A DNA stretch of 64,000 nucleotides from Sediminitomix flava (GTDB lineage Bacteria; Bacteroidota; Bacteroidia; Cytophagales; Flammeovirgaceae): contig NZ_QGDO01000010.1 of NCBI RefSeq assembly GCF_003149185.1, positions 103,231-167,230 of the forward strand, given 5' to 3'. The position numbers and the translations under genes were made by a program. Shown here piece after piece: positions 29,370-39,455 of this stretch. How positions within the stretch are numbered: position 1 is the first letter of the stretch; every line of letters begins with the position of its first letter. The notes below the pieces were generated by a model. That model was given only the letters and a program-made list of their open reading frames with translations. It ran no database searches and had not been told where the DNA came from.

Positions 29370-30152
29370 TTATATTTTTCGAATACGCTTTGGATTGAAA
29401 CCTATATAGAGTTTAAAGATTCTGATCATATGACTATGGTCTGAAAAACCACATCTCAGTGCAATTTCAGTAATACTCATTTCGGTATGAAATAAGTAAT
29501 ACAATGCCCTATGTACTTTTATTCTTCTCATGTAATCTCCAAGTGTACCACGATAGAACTTTTTGAAGTATTTGGAGATAGTGACTGGGTGTATGTTCAG
29601 CGTAGCGGCTAGTTCATCCAAAGGGATAAATTCATCCCAACGATCTTCGATAATTTCTTGGAGCCTGTTTAACCAAAGCGGTTTGTTAGAGGATATGTTT
29701 TCTTTAATGAATAAGGATTGTAGTAAAGAATCAATTGTATCGATTGAGTATATATCGTTGATTTGAAGTTCGTAATAGACCTTGATCAAGGAAATATATG
29801 CTTTTTCATTTTCCCAATTCGAAAGTGTCAAAGCTGAGAAATCAGCCTCGTTTTTACTAAAGAAATCGCTCTTGAATTCAAGATTTAGATTTTTGGAAGG
29901 AAAAGCTGTAAATCTATTTCGATGAATTTCGCCTTGGTTATAAGCCATAATTCTCCCAGGACTCACTTGAACATCTTGATTCTTTCGTGACTCTAAATTC
30001 CCTCCTTGAAGAATCAGCGACAAATGAATATCCTCATGTGAGTGCCAATCTTCTGAGACAGGTTTTGTGTAGTTTACTAGAGAGATAGCACAATCAGAAA
30101 CTTGAAACTTTTTATCTGTAGTGCCTAAAAAAATATTTTCTTTTAGCTTCAA
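29370..30152 (-). CDS. AraC-family transcriptional regulator
   Basis: 260 residues. An N-terminal cupin-like sensor (WHSHEDIHLSLILQGGN, PGRIMAYNQGEIHRNRF) is followed by a C-terminal double HTH (PLDELAATLNIHPVTISKYFKKF, ITEIALRCGFSDHSHMIRIFKLYIGFNPKRIR). No ATG exists between the upstream in-frame stop and residue 69, so translation must start at the TTG at 30152 or at a nearby non-ATG codon. Likely targets are the serine hydrolase and DUF6624 genes downstream or the carbohydrate genes beyond 31 kb; the inducer is unknown. Confidence 0.85.
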   Translation of the reverse strand: MKLKENIFLGTTDKKFQVSDCAISLVNYTKPVSEDWHSHEDIHLSLILQGGNLESRKNQDVQVSPGRIMAYNQGEIHRNRFTAFPSKNLNLEFKSDFFSKNEADFSALTLSNWENEKAYISLIKVYYELQINDIYSIDTIDSLLQSLFIKENISSNKPLWLNRLQEIIEDRWDEFIPLDELAATLNIHPVTISKYFKKFYRGTLGDYMRRIKVHRALYYLFHTEMSITEIALRCGFSDHSHMIRIFKLYIGFNPKRIRKI

Positions 30153-30343
30153 AATGAATAGTTTGTCTTTGTTCTATAATGTTTATCGCATAAAAATGAA
30201 GGGAATAGGATTAAAGTAAAGAATAAGATTAAATATTTCATATGTTATTTATATTTTAGTTGTTTAACATTAGGAGCTGTACGTTCTCTAAGTGTACTAG
30301 ATTCTTGGGTGTAGAAGTAAGATTATAGCCACAGAAAAGGTCT

Positions 30344-31027
30344 ATGGAAAATACAAACAAGAGGTTTTGTAGATTAGCATTAGTATTAATTCTTATTATA
30401 ACTTGTGATTCAAAAAATAATAGGTACCAAAGATATGTTCCAATAAGTGGAAATGTTAAGAAAACAGTCACATATAATAGCCGAAATGGTGCGATAAGAC
30501 CCGAACAATCGCATTATCATTACAACGAATATGGTGATCTAATTAGTGAGCATGAGCTTTTTGAAAAAGACACTATACTGAGTTTATTTTATATATACGA
30601 TACTAATAGAAATCCTGTCAATCTCATAGAAAACACCAAACATTATACAATATATGAAAGGTATGTTAATAAAGGTGTTATTGTAAGTGATTCAATGATT
30701 AGGAGAAACAACTTTGATCTTCCTGAGGCCTTAGGTTCAACACAAGAACTCTATAATTCAAAAGGCCTTTATATAAGTAGTTCTACAATAGATAGATTAG
30801 AAGATACTGTAAAAATATCAACATTTGAATATAATCAACATGATTTTCTCGAGAGAGAGAAGGTGACATACTTTGGTAATCAAAAGGTTTTGACTTTATA
30901 CGAATATATATATAAATATGATTCCATAGATAACTTTGGAAATTGGGTATTTCGTCAGGAGATTCAGCTTAGTCCGTCGATTGATACTATTCTTCAATAT
31001 AGATCGATTGAATATTATTCTAATTAA
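30344..31027 (+). CDS. Hypothetical lipoprotein with YD-repeat-like strands
   Basis: 227 residues. A short hydrophobic N-terminus (RLALVLILIITC) looks like a lipoprotein signal with the Cys near residue 21. The body has YHYNEYGDLISEHE and FEYNQHDFLEREKVTYFG, which resemble YD/RHS-type or MORN-like beta repeats of the 'Y.Y.nG.l' kind found in many Bacteroidota outer-membrane lipoproteins. It is more AT-rich than its neighbours and stands alone between oppositely oriented genes, so it may be a recent insertion. No function can be assigned. Confidence 0.5.
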   Translation: MENTNKRFCRLALVLILIITCDSKNNRYQRYVPISGNVKKTVTYNSRNGAIRPEQSHYHYNEYGDLISEHELFEKDTILSLFYIYDTNRNPVNLIENTKHYTIYERYVNKGVIVSDSMIRRNNFDLPEALGSTQELYNSKGLYISSSTIDRLEDTVKISTFEYNQHDFLEREKVTYFGNQKVLTLYEYIYKYDSIDNFGNWVFRQEIQLSPSIDTILQYRSIEYYSN

Positions 31028-31050
31028 TTGTTTAGTAGATACCCAAAAGC

Positions 31051-31082
31051 AAGAAAAAAACTACTCCCAATAGAGAGTAGCT
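31051..31082 (-). terminator. Minus-strand terminator of the GH28/GH49-like gene
   Basis: CTACTC (31061-31066) pairs with GAGTAG (31075-31080). On the minus strand it is followed by a run of T. Confidence 0.7.
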
Positions 31083-31140
31083 TAAAAATATGTACTAAAA
31101 ACAGAATGGTGTTTACTTTTTGATTTAGAGCTATATTGAT

Positions 31141-32523
31141 CTATTTCAATGTAATATTACAGGTAAATTCTGGGTGAATGATAAAGTGTTTTCGATCCAA
31201 ATGTTTCAGCTGTTGGCCATCAATCACGATGTTTTCAAACTGAATGTTACGGATGGGGTGGAAGCGATCATGCCCCATAATCAAGTTTTCAATTTGAGGT
31301 TTTCCATGGTAATAGAAATTCTTGAAGGTAAAATTGCTTAAGCTGCCCTTTTCAGGATTCCATTTTCCCCAACGGTTAGGCCGAGTGACTAAATGAAAAA
31401 TCCGCCATTTTGAGTTGTCGATACGGATATTGTCAAATTCAAAGTCACTGATATTGGCTTTTCCTCCATGAATGGCGCATATCACCGCGAGGTTTTCATT
31501 ATCCCAGTGGTGTTCTACCCGAATAATATCAATATCGCTTACCTTACAATTCCCGAAATCTTTAGAGCCATTCCAGCTGATCATGAATGGCGCACCATTT
31601 TCCAATTGCCAAATGGTACAACGACGAACCGTAGTACTGCTCTGATAAAGTTTGACCGCATCGTCATTTACTTTAAAGAAACAATCTTCGATCAAGGTGT
31701 TTTGTCCTGCTGAAATACCATCGGTACTAAACCACCATCCCATCATTTTCACATTATGGATATAATGATCTTTTCCTCTTAGCACCACCATAAATCGAGG
31801 AGAATGAATCATGGTAATGCCTTCGATTTCAATCTTATTAGCATTTTTCAGCTCAATCATATGATGATGCGTTCGGGGGGCATAATCTTCTCCAGACATA
31901 ATTCCTCTCCCTCTGATGGTCACTTCATGACTCCCTTCAGAAACAAACTGTCCTTTTACGTACGCGCCTCCTTCGAGGTACACCGTTTTGCCTTTCGGAA
32001 TTACATATTCGTCACCGATTTCATGCAGGCCTTTTCCAAAATAAATCACATTTTCATCTTCGGGACTCGGGATATCCTTCTCAAGTGGATTGGCAAAAAT
32101 CAGTAGCGGATGTTCGATCAGTAAATCATCTTCAAACTCTACAGAATAATGTCCTGTATGTTCAAGTTCAAATTCAATTGTATTTTGATCAATAATTTTG
32201 GTCTCAATGCCTTTTGAAGCAGGTAAAATCTGTGCAAAATCAATCTCCTTGCGCAGGTGTTTGACACGTACTGTTACTTTTCCTTCAAATGAGAAATTGA
32301 CCCACGAAGTCGTCTTCGAGTTATTGGTGGTGTGCATTGAATTCATACAATACACAAAATCTTCAATGATATGGTCTCCTTGTATTAAGCTGACTTTGTA
32401 ATGGGGAGACGGAAAAGCAAATTTATTTTCGCTATTGATATGTTCGGCTACAGGGTAGCTGACCAATTGCGCAGAGGCAGAAAACACCCCAAGATACAGG
32501 AGAATTAGAAGTACTTTTTTCAT
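31141..32523 (-). CDS. Secreted right-handed beta-helix glycosidase, clan GH-N (GH28/GH49-like)
   Basis: 460 residues with a signal peptide ending SASAQ. A beta-sandwich of about 130 residues (TSWVNFSFEGKVTVRVK) precedes a pectate-lyase-like helix, the layout of GH49 enzymes. Catalytic-type aspartates appear in WWFSTDGIS and FKVNDDAVKLY, matching the TDG and DD pairs of clan GH-N. The substrate may be a dextran-like, pectic or sulfated plant or algal polymer. Its start overlaps the stop of the GH43-like gene by four bases (ATGA), so the two are translationally coupled. Arabinose isomerase nearby hints at arabinose-containing substrates. Confidence 0.7.
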   Translation of the reverse strand: MKKVLLILLYLGVFSASAQLVSYPVAEHINSENKFAFPSPHYKVSLIQGDHIIEDFVYCMNSMHTTNNSKTTSWVNFSFEGKVTVRVKHLRKEIDFAQILPASKGIETKIIDQNTIEFELEHTGHYSVEFEDDLLIEHPLLIFANPLEKDIPSPEDENVIYFGKGLHEIGDEYVIPKGKTVYLEGGAYVKGQFVSEGSHEVTIRGRGIMSGEDYAPRTHHHMIELKNANKIEIEGITMIHSPRFMVVLRGKDHYIHNVKMMGWWFSTDGISAGQNTLIEDCFFKVNDDAVKLYQSSTTVRRCTIWQLENGAPFMISWNGSKDFGNCKVSDIDIIRVEHHWDNENLAVICAIHGGKANISDFEFDNIRIDNSKWRIFHLVTRPNRWGKWNPEKGSLSNFTFKNFYYHGKPQIENLIMGHDRFHPIRNIQFENIVIDGQQLKHLDRKHFIIHPEFTCNITLK

Positions 32524-33572
32524 CTCAATGCTACTTTTTGTTTTCTTTCTTTTGCTTGAATAATTGTGATTTGGTTACCTGACATCAGCACAGGTTCGAT
32601 GCAGAGGTAAGGTTCTGAATATTTCTCAGAGCTGTGGTAGGCAATAAAGTAGTTGTCATTTTTCCCTCTGAAAAGTTGATTACTGAAAATGACCTGTGTA
32701 GGAGGAGCATAGCCATGAGTAGTTGGGTATGGCATTTTTACTTCCAAATCAGCTTCTGCTTCCAAAAAAGTATACAAAGGGTTGTCTGCTTCCCATTTCC
32801 AAGGGCCTAATGGATGTTTGGAAGTCATATGGTTTACTTTCACAACATATCCGCCATAAAACTGTGAGCAAAGCAGATGATAAGTATCTCCTTTTTTTGT
32901 GACTTGTGGCGCATCCAAATATTTGTAGTTTTTTGCTAAAGTACTAGGGCCAAGCAGTTCTTTGGGTTCAGCTTTCAATTTGGCATTTTCAATATCCAGT
33001 TCCACACTGTAGATTCTGCCATCCATATCATAAAGGATATACACGCTTCCATCGGCTGCTTCTACAAGCGTAGCATTGTTACATTCAAGGAGTGGTGCAT
33101 CGCTTGTCAAAACTTGGTATAAACCATCAATTTTATCGGCAACGGCAAGGCCAAAGCCATGTTTTTTATAAGGATTGATCGTATTATTTCGTCCGTTAAA
33201 ACTTAAATAGTACTTCCCTCTAATTTTATGTATTTCGGGTGCTTTCCATTCGTCTTTGTACCAAGCATTAGCGGGTATTTTTGCTTTTTCGATCAGAAGT
33301 TTAGCTACTTTCCAAGTATTGAATTGATCAGCTTTGTAAAGCTGAAGCCCCTCAGTGGCTTGGAAAGGGTCTGGGTATTCCGTTCCCACCATATAATAAG
33401 ACTCGCCTTCTGGATAAATAAAAAAGTCTTTCATCCCATACGGGTTGATGCCTTCCCGAATTGGATTTTCCCAAACGATCTTTTGGTTTTCTTCTTTGTG
33501 CAAGGCACAAGATGAAGCTAATACAGCTCCCCAAAGAAGGAATTGGCTAATGTATTGATAAGCTGATTTCAT
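32520..33572 (-). CDS. GH43-like glycosidase lipoprotein
   Basis: 350 residues. The signal ends LASSC, so it is probably a lipoprotein. The five-bladed propeller of GH43-type enzymes is suggested by NPYGMKDFFIYPEGESYYMVGTE, DEWKAPEIHKIRGKYYLSFNGRN, AADGSVYILYDMDG and YLDAPQVTKKGDTYHLL. The aspartate in MKDFF is a candidate catalytic base, and a general acid glutamate cannot be fixed by eye. GH43 enzymes mostly remove arabinose, xylose or galactose. It is divergent from the sulfatase at 33831, and the 258-base gap should hold both promoters. Confidence 0.75.
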   Translation of the reverse strand: MKSAYQYISQFLLWGAVLASSCALHKEENQKIVWENPIREGINPYGMKDFFIYPEGESYYMVGTEYPDPFQATEGLQLYKADQFNTWKVAKLLIEKAKIPANAWYKDEWKAPEIHKIRGKYYLSFNGRNNTINPYKKHGFGLAVADKIDGLYQVLTSDAPLLECNNATLVEAADGSVYILYDMDGRIYSVELDIENAKLKAEPKELLGPSTLAKNYKYLDAPQVTKKGDTYHLLCSQFYGGYVVKVNHMTSKHPLGPWKWEADNPLYTFLEAEADLEVKMPYPTTHGYAPPTQVIFSNQLFRGKNDNYFIAYHSSEKYSEPYLCIEPVLMSGNQITIIQAKERKQKVALR

Positions 33573-33830
33573 TTTAGAAATACTTCGTGAAAAATACGTT
33601 CAAAATGCTCTTCTCTTTTTATTGAAATCTTGAGCATGAATAGCAATGTCTTGGATTTTATAAAGATATGATTGTCAAAAATGTCATTGCTTTAGTCCTA
33701 AAATTCAGTTTTTGAAGACGGAGACTTCTCCAAAGAGGAGAATAAACGAATTCGAGCAATGGAAACAAAGGGAAAGTCAAACGGACAATCGCGGCTTTTT
33801 ACACTCGGCTAAATTGGGCGGAGTAAAGAG

Positions 33831-35330
33831 ATGAAGATTATGAAAGGAAAACGTATTTATTTGTTTATTGCTTTGGTAGTTGGTTTGTTAGGATGGCGAC
33901 CAGCTAGTGAGAAGCAAAAAGAACAACCAAACATTCTTTGGATTTATATTGAAGACCTAAATCCTGTATTTAGTTGCTATGGTGTTGAAAATAACCCCAC
34001 ACCATTTATTGATCAATTGGCAGATCAAGGGGTACTTTTTAGTAATGCATATACGCCTTCACCTGTATGTTCAGCAGCCCGTTCGGCCATTATCACCTCT
34101 ACAATGGCAACGAGTTTAGGAACGCACAATCACCATTCGTCAAGAACGGTAGAAGATGCCATATTTTTGCCCGAAGGTGTAAAAACAGTTCCTGAGTTAT
34201 TTAAAGAGGCAGGGTATTATACTTTCAATCATGGGAAAGACGATTACAATTTTATTTATGATCGGAAGAAATTGTATAGTGACCCGATCAAGCTAGATTA
34301 TTGGTACACCTTTGCGGGAAAAGGAAATTGGATTGATTCGCTGAGTTCAGATCGTCCGTTCTTTGGGCAAATTCAATTAGCTGGTGGAAAATTAGCTCTT
34401 TCGCAAACCTATGGAAATCATGTCGATAAAATCACACCGATTGATCGAAATGCGGTAGAAGTTCCACCTTATTATCCAGACATTCCTTGGGTGAGAGAAG
34501 ATTGGGCAAGGCATCATGATGCGGCTCGGTTGACCGATTTGGAAGTAGCAGAAATTATCGAGAAACTTCGCAAGAAAGGACTCTTAGACAATACATACAT
34601 CTTCCTTTTTTCTGATCATGGATACAAAGGCATTCGTCATAAACAGTTTTTGTATGATGGAGGGACCAAGATTCCTCTGATTGTCTCTTATTTTGGCGAT
34701 GACACTGAGCTGAAAAAAGGGAAAGAACGAAAAGACTTGGTGAATGGCATTGATATAGGAACGAGTTCTTTGCGTTTTGCAGGATTGCCAATACCTACAT
34801 ACATGGAAGGAAAAGACCTTTTTGACCGAAAAAACCAAAGAGATTATGTGATCACGACCAGAGATCGTTGTGATTTTTCGATCGATCGTATTCGAGCTGT
34901 GCGCACAGAGAAGTATAAATACATTCGCAATTTTATGCCACATCGTTCTTATACACAGCCTTCTTACCGAGATAAGCGAAAGGAATTTACGCAGATCAAA
35001 AAAGCCTTTGAAGAAGGTAAACTAAATGAGGTACAGGCTAAATACTGGCTACCCACAAAACCTGAAGAGGAGTTTTATGATCTGGAAAATGACCCGCATG
35101 AAATCCACAATTTAGCAACGGATGAAAGTTTCCAAAAAGAACTCGAAAAGCACCGTTTGATCTTAGAAAATTGGATAGAAGAAACCGATGATAAAGGGCA
35201 ATATCCTGAAAATCCTTATGCCCTCAAGTTTATTTATGACCGTTGGGGCAAACGTTGTGTGAATGAGGAATATGAGGCGATTAAGAAAATAAAAGTTTGG
35301 AATACGCCTAAGAAGAATCTGAAGTTTTAA
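33831..35330 (+). CDS. Secreted type I sulfatase, N-sulfoglucosamine-sulfohydrolase-like
   Basis: 499 residues; the ATG at 33840 is an equally good start and leaves a compact signal peptide. The metal site is IYIEDLNP and the formylglycine motif is C-S-A-A-R at residue 80. The following SLGTHNHHSSR, HGKDDYNF and FSDHGYKGIRHKQFLYDGGTKIPLIV are typical of sulfatases grouped with heparan N-sulfatases. It should desulfate an oligosaccharide from the polymer attacked by the divergent GH43-like and GH28/GH49-like enzymes. Arabinose isomerase lies 177 bases downstream in the same direction. Confidence 0.9.
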   Translation: MKIMKGKRIYLFIALVVGLLGWRPASEKQKEQPNILWIYIEDLNPVFSCYGVENNPTPFIDQLADQGVLFSNAYTPSPVCSAARSAIITSTMATSLGTHNHHSSRTVEDAIFLPEGVKTVPELFKEAGYYTFNHGKDDYNFIYDRKKLYSDPIKLDYWYTFAGKGNWIDSLSSDRPFFGQIQLAGGKLALSQTYGNHVDKITPIDRNAVEVPPYYPDIPWVREDWARHHDAARLTDLEVAEIIEKLRKKGLLDNTYIFLFSDHGYKGIRHKQFLYDGGTKIPLIVSYFGDDTELKKGKERKDLVNGIDIGTSSLRFAGLPIPTYMEGKDLFDRKNQRDYVITTRDRCDFSIDRIRAVRTEKYKYIRNFMPHRSYTQPSYRDKRKEFTQIKKAFEEGKLNEVQAKYWLPTKPEEEFYDLENDPHEIHNLATDESFQKELEKHRLILENWIEETDDKGQYPENPYALKFIYDRWGKRCVNEEYEAIKKIKVWNTPKKNLKF

Positions 35331-35507
35331 TGACCATCGGATTTGCCGTATTGGTATCGCATTGTGATTCGAATGTATGCGCTTCATTTTTGAACAAAAT
35401 AGCTGTACAAAAGAGCAAATTATTCATGAATGAAGCCTTTACATTGTTTCTACAAAGCTCAAAGAGAGCCTAAGTTTAGATAGTAGTTAACAAACAATAT
35501 TTTCAAT

Positions 35508-37010
35508 ATGACAAAGCGCACGTACGAGATTTGGTTTGCTACAGGGAGCCAGCATTTATATGGAGAAGAAACCCTAAAGCAAGTGGCGGATCATTCATCA
35601 CAAATTGTCAATTATTTGGATGCCAGTGAGAATCTATCCGTTAAATTAGTTTATAAACCAATCTTGACAACACCTGATCAGATATATCAGTTATGTCTTG
35701 AGGCCAACAATACGGAAGATTGTGTGGGTATTGTGACTTGGATGCATACCTTTTCACCTGCGAAAATGTGGATCAATGGTCTGAGAGCCTTACAAAAACC
35801 AATGCTGCATTTGCATACACAATTCAATAGAGATATACCTTGGGGTGATATCGATATGGATTTCATGAACTTAAATCAGTCTGCTCACGGTGATAGAGAG
35901 TTTGGTTTTATCAATACACGTTTGCGTTTGAATCGTAAGGTAGTCGTAGGTCATTGGAAAGATGAGCAAGTCATCAAACAAATTGACACTTGGGCAAGGG
36001 TAGCTACTGCAAAAGCAGACCTACAAGGTGGAAAGTTTGCTCGTATCGGTGATAATATGCGTTATGTGGCAGTTACAGAAGGTGATAAAGTATCGAGTGA
36101 AATCAAGTTTGGTTTCTCAGTGAATGGTTTTGGAATTGAAGATTTAACCGCTCATGTAGATGCGGTTTCAGACGCAAACGTATTGGCTTTGGTAGAACAA
36201 TACGAAAGCGAATATAACTTAGCACCTAACTTGATGGCAGACGGAGAGATGAGAGCATCTCTGTTGGATGCTGCTCGCATTGAATTGGGCTTGAGAAGTT
36301 TCTTGGAAGAAGGGGAATTCCTTGGGTTTACCGATACCTTCGAAAACTTAGGTACACTAAAGCAGTTACCAGGTTTGGCAGTTCAACGTTTGATGGCTGA
36401 CGGCTATGGTTTTGGGGGTGAAGGAGATTGGAAAACAGCTGCACTTTTGAGAGCTTCTAAAGTGATGGCGAAAGGCTTGAAAGGTGGAACTTCATTTATG
36501 GAAGATTATACCTATCATTTCAATCCAGAGAATCCTGCTGTATTGGGGGCGCACATGCTTGAAATTTGTCCATCTATTGCAGATGCAAAACCAAAATGTG
36601 AAGTACATCCTTTGGGTATTGGTGGAAAAGAAGACCCTGTTCGTTTGGTCTTCAATTCACCTGCAGGAGCTGGTCTAAATGCATCTCTAATTACGATGGG
36701 AGATCGTTTCAGACTTCTTGTAAACACTGTAAATGCAGTAGAACCAGAGGCAGATTTACCAAACCTTCCAGTAGCACGTGTACTTTGGAATCCGCTACCA
36801 GATATGAATACGGCACTTAAAGCATGGATTTTGGCAGGGGGAGCACATCATACAGTATATTCGCAGGCTTTGACGGCTGAGTTTATGGAAGATTTTGCAG
36901 ATATGTTTGATATAGAATTAGTGACCATCGATGAGCATACAAGAATGCAATCGTTCAAAGAGTCATTAAGAGTAAATGATCTTTATTATCAGCTAAGAAA
37001 AGAATATTAA
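35508..37010 (+). CDS. araA: L-arabinose isomerase
   Basis: 500 residues, the normal AraA length. It is recognised from [17 protein letters not shown] at the start, [49 protein letters not shown] and [10 protein letters not shown], with [12 protein letters not shown]. It converts L-arabinose to L-ribulose in the cytoplasm using a divalent metal. No ribulokinase or epimerase follows in the window, so the rest of the pathway must be elsewhere. Its position next to a sulfatase and GH43-like gene indicates that this locus handles an arabinose-containing, probably sulfated, polysaccharide. Confidence 0.96.
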   Translation: MTKRTYEIWFATGSQHLYGEETLKQVADHSSQIVNYLDASENLSVKLVYKPILTTPDQIYQLCLEANNTEDCVGIVTWMHTFSPAKMWINGLRALQKPMLHLHTQFNRDIPWGDIDMDFMNLNQSAHGDREFGFINTRLRLNRKVVVGHWKDEQVIKQIDTWARVATAKADLQGGKFARIGDNMRYVAVTEGDKVSSEIKFGFSVNGFGIEDLTAHVDAVSDANVLALVEQYESEYNLAPNLMADGEMRASLLDAARIELGLRSFLEEGEFLGFTDTFENLGTLKQLPGLAVQRLMADGYGFGGEGDWKTAALLRASKVMAKGLKGGTSFMEDYTYHFNPENPAVLGAHMLEICPSIADAKPKCEVHPLGIGGKEDPVRLVFNSPAGAGLNASLITMGDRFRLLVNTVNAVEPEADLPNLPVARVLWNPLPDMNTALKAWILAGGAHHTVYSQALTAEFMEDFADMFDIELVTIDEHTRMQSFKESLRVNDLYYQLRKEY

Positions 37011-37030
37011 GGTTGTTGTAATTGTAAGTG

Positions 37031-37067
37031 AAAAAGACCTCTCTAGTTTTAGAGAGGTCTTTTTATA
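37031..37067 (+). terminator. Terminator of araA
   Basis: A 14-bp perfect stem (AAAAAGACCTCTCT with AGAGAGGTCTTTTT) has a six-base loop. The arms begin and end in A and T runs, so it could work in both directions. Confidence 0.92.
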
Positions 37068-37109
37068 TGCCTTAGCGTCTGATCTCAACGATTTGTATCT
37101 TTCTATTTA

Positions 37110-38276
37110 TTATTGAACTACCTGACTAAGGGCTAACAATTCTTGCATCATTTTATTTGCATTATTTTTAAAAGCAGTTTCAGCATATCGTTCTTGCTCT
37201 TCAGTGATAACTCCGTTAGTATAAAAATCATTTAGGGTCAGACCATAATCTCCTAGAATGGTATAAAATGTCGCACAGTCTGAACCATCGGGACGGTTAT
37301 ACATAAAGTTAGATTCAATAAATAGTTTACCCATTTCACTAGTTAGAAAGGCTTGGGCATGCTCACCTTGTATGCCTTTTTTCCCGAAGAAAGGACGAGA
37401 ACCCCCTACAATTCCGCCTTGACCTACAGAACCGACATCTACAAATCTGAATTTTGCTTGGGCATTTTGTGCTTCTTTATGCAAAAACTCACAAGCCTCA
37501 CAGTCTTCATTACAGTTTGCGACTCCGTACTTCACTCGATCTTCTTCTAAAGCAGTACATTTGGATGGATTGTTATGTCTTAAAAAAGATGTTGTCCAGT
37601 GCGAAACCACAAAAAGGCGTTCCAAAGCGTCTGTATTTCCTTTTGCTTGCAAGTGTTTTACGGCCATTGCAGCTTCTGTCATCGGTCCCCAAACCAGTAC
37701 ATAAAGCGGATTTTCAGCCGAGTATTTATTTTTTTCCAATTCCTTGACTAAGGACTTTACTGTAGGTGCAAGGCTTTTAAAATCTGTATAGTTTTCGTTA
37801 GTGTCAAACTTTTGACCTTGTAAAGTAGTCAGTTTTGTTACTGCTGAAATTTCTTGTGCAGAAGGAAATCCCTTTGTGTTTTTGTTTGAATTCCAAAAAG
37901 AAATATCGTGCTCGTAGGCTGTCAAAATACGATTTTGAAACTCTGTCAATGGATTAGTACCTTTACTTTTATCAGCCCCGTCAGAGCCTAATACAATTTG
38001 TGCGGTATGAAATTTATTGGCATTCATGAGGTACATAACCATCGCTACGTAATCATCAGGGTCACTTACGGTATTGAGTTGTGACTGTTTATCATTCTGA
38101 TGTCGAAATTCTATACCATCTTTTTTCATTCCTGTAAAATCCGTTAGAATCCAGATAGCGGGTTTGCCTTCTGACGGATCATCACATGCGCTAATTGTTA
38201 GACTTATACCAAAAATCAGACATAGACTTATAACACTAAGTCCTTTATTAGACTTTAGTTTATTGAAAAAATACAT
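37110..38276 (-). CDS. Nucleoside-hydrolase-like lipoprotein (DUF1593-like)
   Basis: 388 residues with a long N-terminus and the lipobox TISAC. The motif WILTDF... then SDPDDYVAMVMYLMNAN resembles the calcium-binding DxDDxxA region of nucleoside hydrolases and the related DUF1593 group found beside glycan genes. Other marks are PLYVLVWGPMTEAAMAVKHL and DVGSVGQGGIVGG. A cysteine cluster (CTALEEDRVKYGVANCNEDCEACEF) near residues 235-260 is unusual and may bind metal or form disulfides. It would act outside the cytoplasm. Hydrolysis of a glycoside or riboside bond is inferred from fold only. Confidence 0.55.
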   Translation of the reverse strand: MYFFNKLKSNKGLSVISLCLIFGISLTISACDDPSEGKPAIWILTDFTGMKKDGIEFRHQNDKQSQLNTVSDPDDYVAMVMYLMNANKFHTAQIVLGSDGADKSKGTNPLTEFQNRILTAYEHDISFWNSNKNTKGFPSAQEISAVTKLTTLQGQKFDTNENYTDFKSLAPTVKSLVKELEKNKYSAENPLYVLVWGPMTEAAMAVKHLQAKGNTDALERLFVVSHWTTSFLRHNNPSKCTALEEDRVKYGVANCNEDCEACEFLHKEAQNAQAKFRFVDVGSVGQGGIVGGSRPFFGKKGIQGEHAQAFLTSEMGKLFIESNFMYNRPDGSDCATFYTILGDYGLTLNDFYTNGVITEEQERYAETAFKNNANKMMQELLALSQVVQ

Positions 38277-38373
38277 AGAAATGGGGTTTGATATTAGCTA
38301 TATAATAGAAGAGAGACGTAAGCAATTTACGTCTCTTAAAAGGGGAACTTATCCAAAAAGTCGATTTACTTTA

Positions 38374-38532
38374 CTACTTATTTTTAATGACTAAATCTGT
38401 ATCAGTTTTCTCAGTTGTGGTTTTTATAGGGTGACTGATTAATGTAATTGAGACTGTTAGAAAACTGATAACGAAAGCTACGATTGTAAACTTGTAGCTT
38501 TTGAATGGTGCTTTATGTGGAAAATAGTACAT
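38374..38532 (-). CDS. Possible 52-residue single-pass membrane protein
   Basis: ATG at 38532, TAG at 38374. The protein begins MYYFPHKAPFKSYK, then has one hydrophobic helix (FTIVAFVISFLTVSITLI) and a polar tail. It lies 98 bases upstream of the DUF1593-like gene on the same strand, so it could be cotranscribed. It has no recognised relatives, and the support is only its sensible composition. Confidence 0.35.
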   Translation of the reverse strand: MYYFPHKAPFKSYKFTIVAFVISFLTVSITLISHPIKTTTEKTDTDLVIKNK

Positions 38533-38833
38533 ACTAATATTGGTTTAGTTTTGACTTAGATTAAAAATTTCAATCTATTTGAAATTTTTAATTGTAGTAT
38601 GTACAATATATCGAGAAGCATTGATGAGCAATAGTGCTATTGTCTCAGAAAATAGAATAGCTAACTCATTGGATAAAATAGGATATTTTTTGATCTGAAA
38701 AGGCAGAATGATCTTTTGAATGGAGGTTTAAGAAACCTTTTAAGACTTTTAAAATCCACTAAATTTCATTGTTTTTAGAATCAGAAATGTTTTAAAAATA
38801 GTATTTGTATCAATTAAAATATTAGAGAAGAGA

Positions 38834-39001
38834 TTATTGTTTCATCAACTGAACAGTACCTGATCGTTCAAGGTAGTTTATTGCCAAAATCATATTTCTT
38901 TCCTCCCAGCTGTTTTTACTCCATTCTACCTTCCTATTATTTTTCTGTATAAAGACAGCCAAAACTGTCAATAAAATTAGATTTGATGTTTAGTTCTTCA
39001 T
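38834..39001 (-). pseudogene. Possible small broken gene with in-frame TAA at codon 4
   Basis: Reading from the ATG at 39001 gives M-K-N-stop. The same frame then stays open for 51 codons with protein-like content: a hydrophobic start (SNLILLTVLAVFIQ), a polar Trp-containing middle and the end SGTVQLMKQ before TAA at 38834. This looks like a short membrane protein inactivated by one substitution. It may also be chance. The rest of the 38533-39095 gap shows nothing else. Confidence 0.25.
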
Positions 39002-39095
39002 CAAAACTTGATTCGATTCAGTAAAGAAATCTACATTAGTTTATAGCTTGTACTATTTGAATGTGGTTAATAAATAATGAAAATCGATATATGTA

Positions 39096-39455
39096 ATGGG
39101 AAGAAGGTTCATTGAAAATTCAAAAAATTGTTCATTGGTGCATGCGATGAATATTCTTGGAGGAAAATGGAAGCCAATAATTATTTATTTGCTTGCTAAT
39201 GGTAGCTTACGATTTGGTAAACTTCTTTTATTTTTACCACAGATTTCTAAGAAGGTGCTTACCGAACAGCTCAAAGAGCTTGAAAGTGATGGTATTTTGA
39301 TAAGAACTAAGTTTGATGAAATTCCACCACGTGTAGAGTATTCGCTTTCTGAAAAGGGAATCAAACTATTACCTGTCTTGAAAGCACTTAGCGATTGGAC
39401 TTTTGAGGTTTATAATGAAATGGAATTTGAGGAATGTAAAATTGTTACTCTATAG
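39096..39455 (+). CDS. HxlR-family transcriptional regulator
   Basis: 119 residues with the winged-helix HxlR signature: CSLVHAMNILGGKWKPIIIYLL, then LRFGKLLLFLPQISKKVLTEQLKELESDGILIR and VEYSLSEKGIKLLPVL. The conserved cysteine at residue 12 may sense oxidants or electrophiles, as in some relatives. It converges on the dehydrogenase and monooxygenase pair at 39.7-40.8 kb, a common partnership for HxlR regulators, so it probably controls them. Confidence 0.9.
   Translation: MGRRFIENSKNCSLVHAMNILGGKWKPIIIYLLANGSLRFGKLLLFLPQISKKVLTEQLKELESDGILIRTKFDEIPPRVEYSLSEKGIKLLPVLKALSDWTFEVYNEMEFEECKIVTL

Noticed and set aside
31468..32401. Plus-strand ORFs opposite the beta-helix gene
   Set aside because: They are antisense shadows of a conserved glycosidase gene with intact catalytic motifs.
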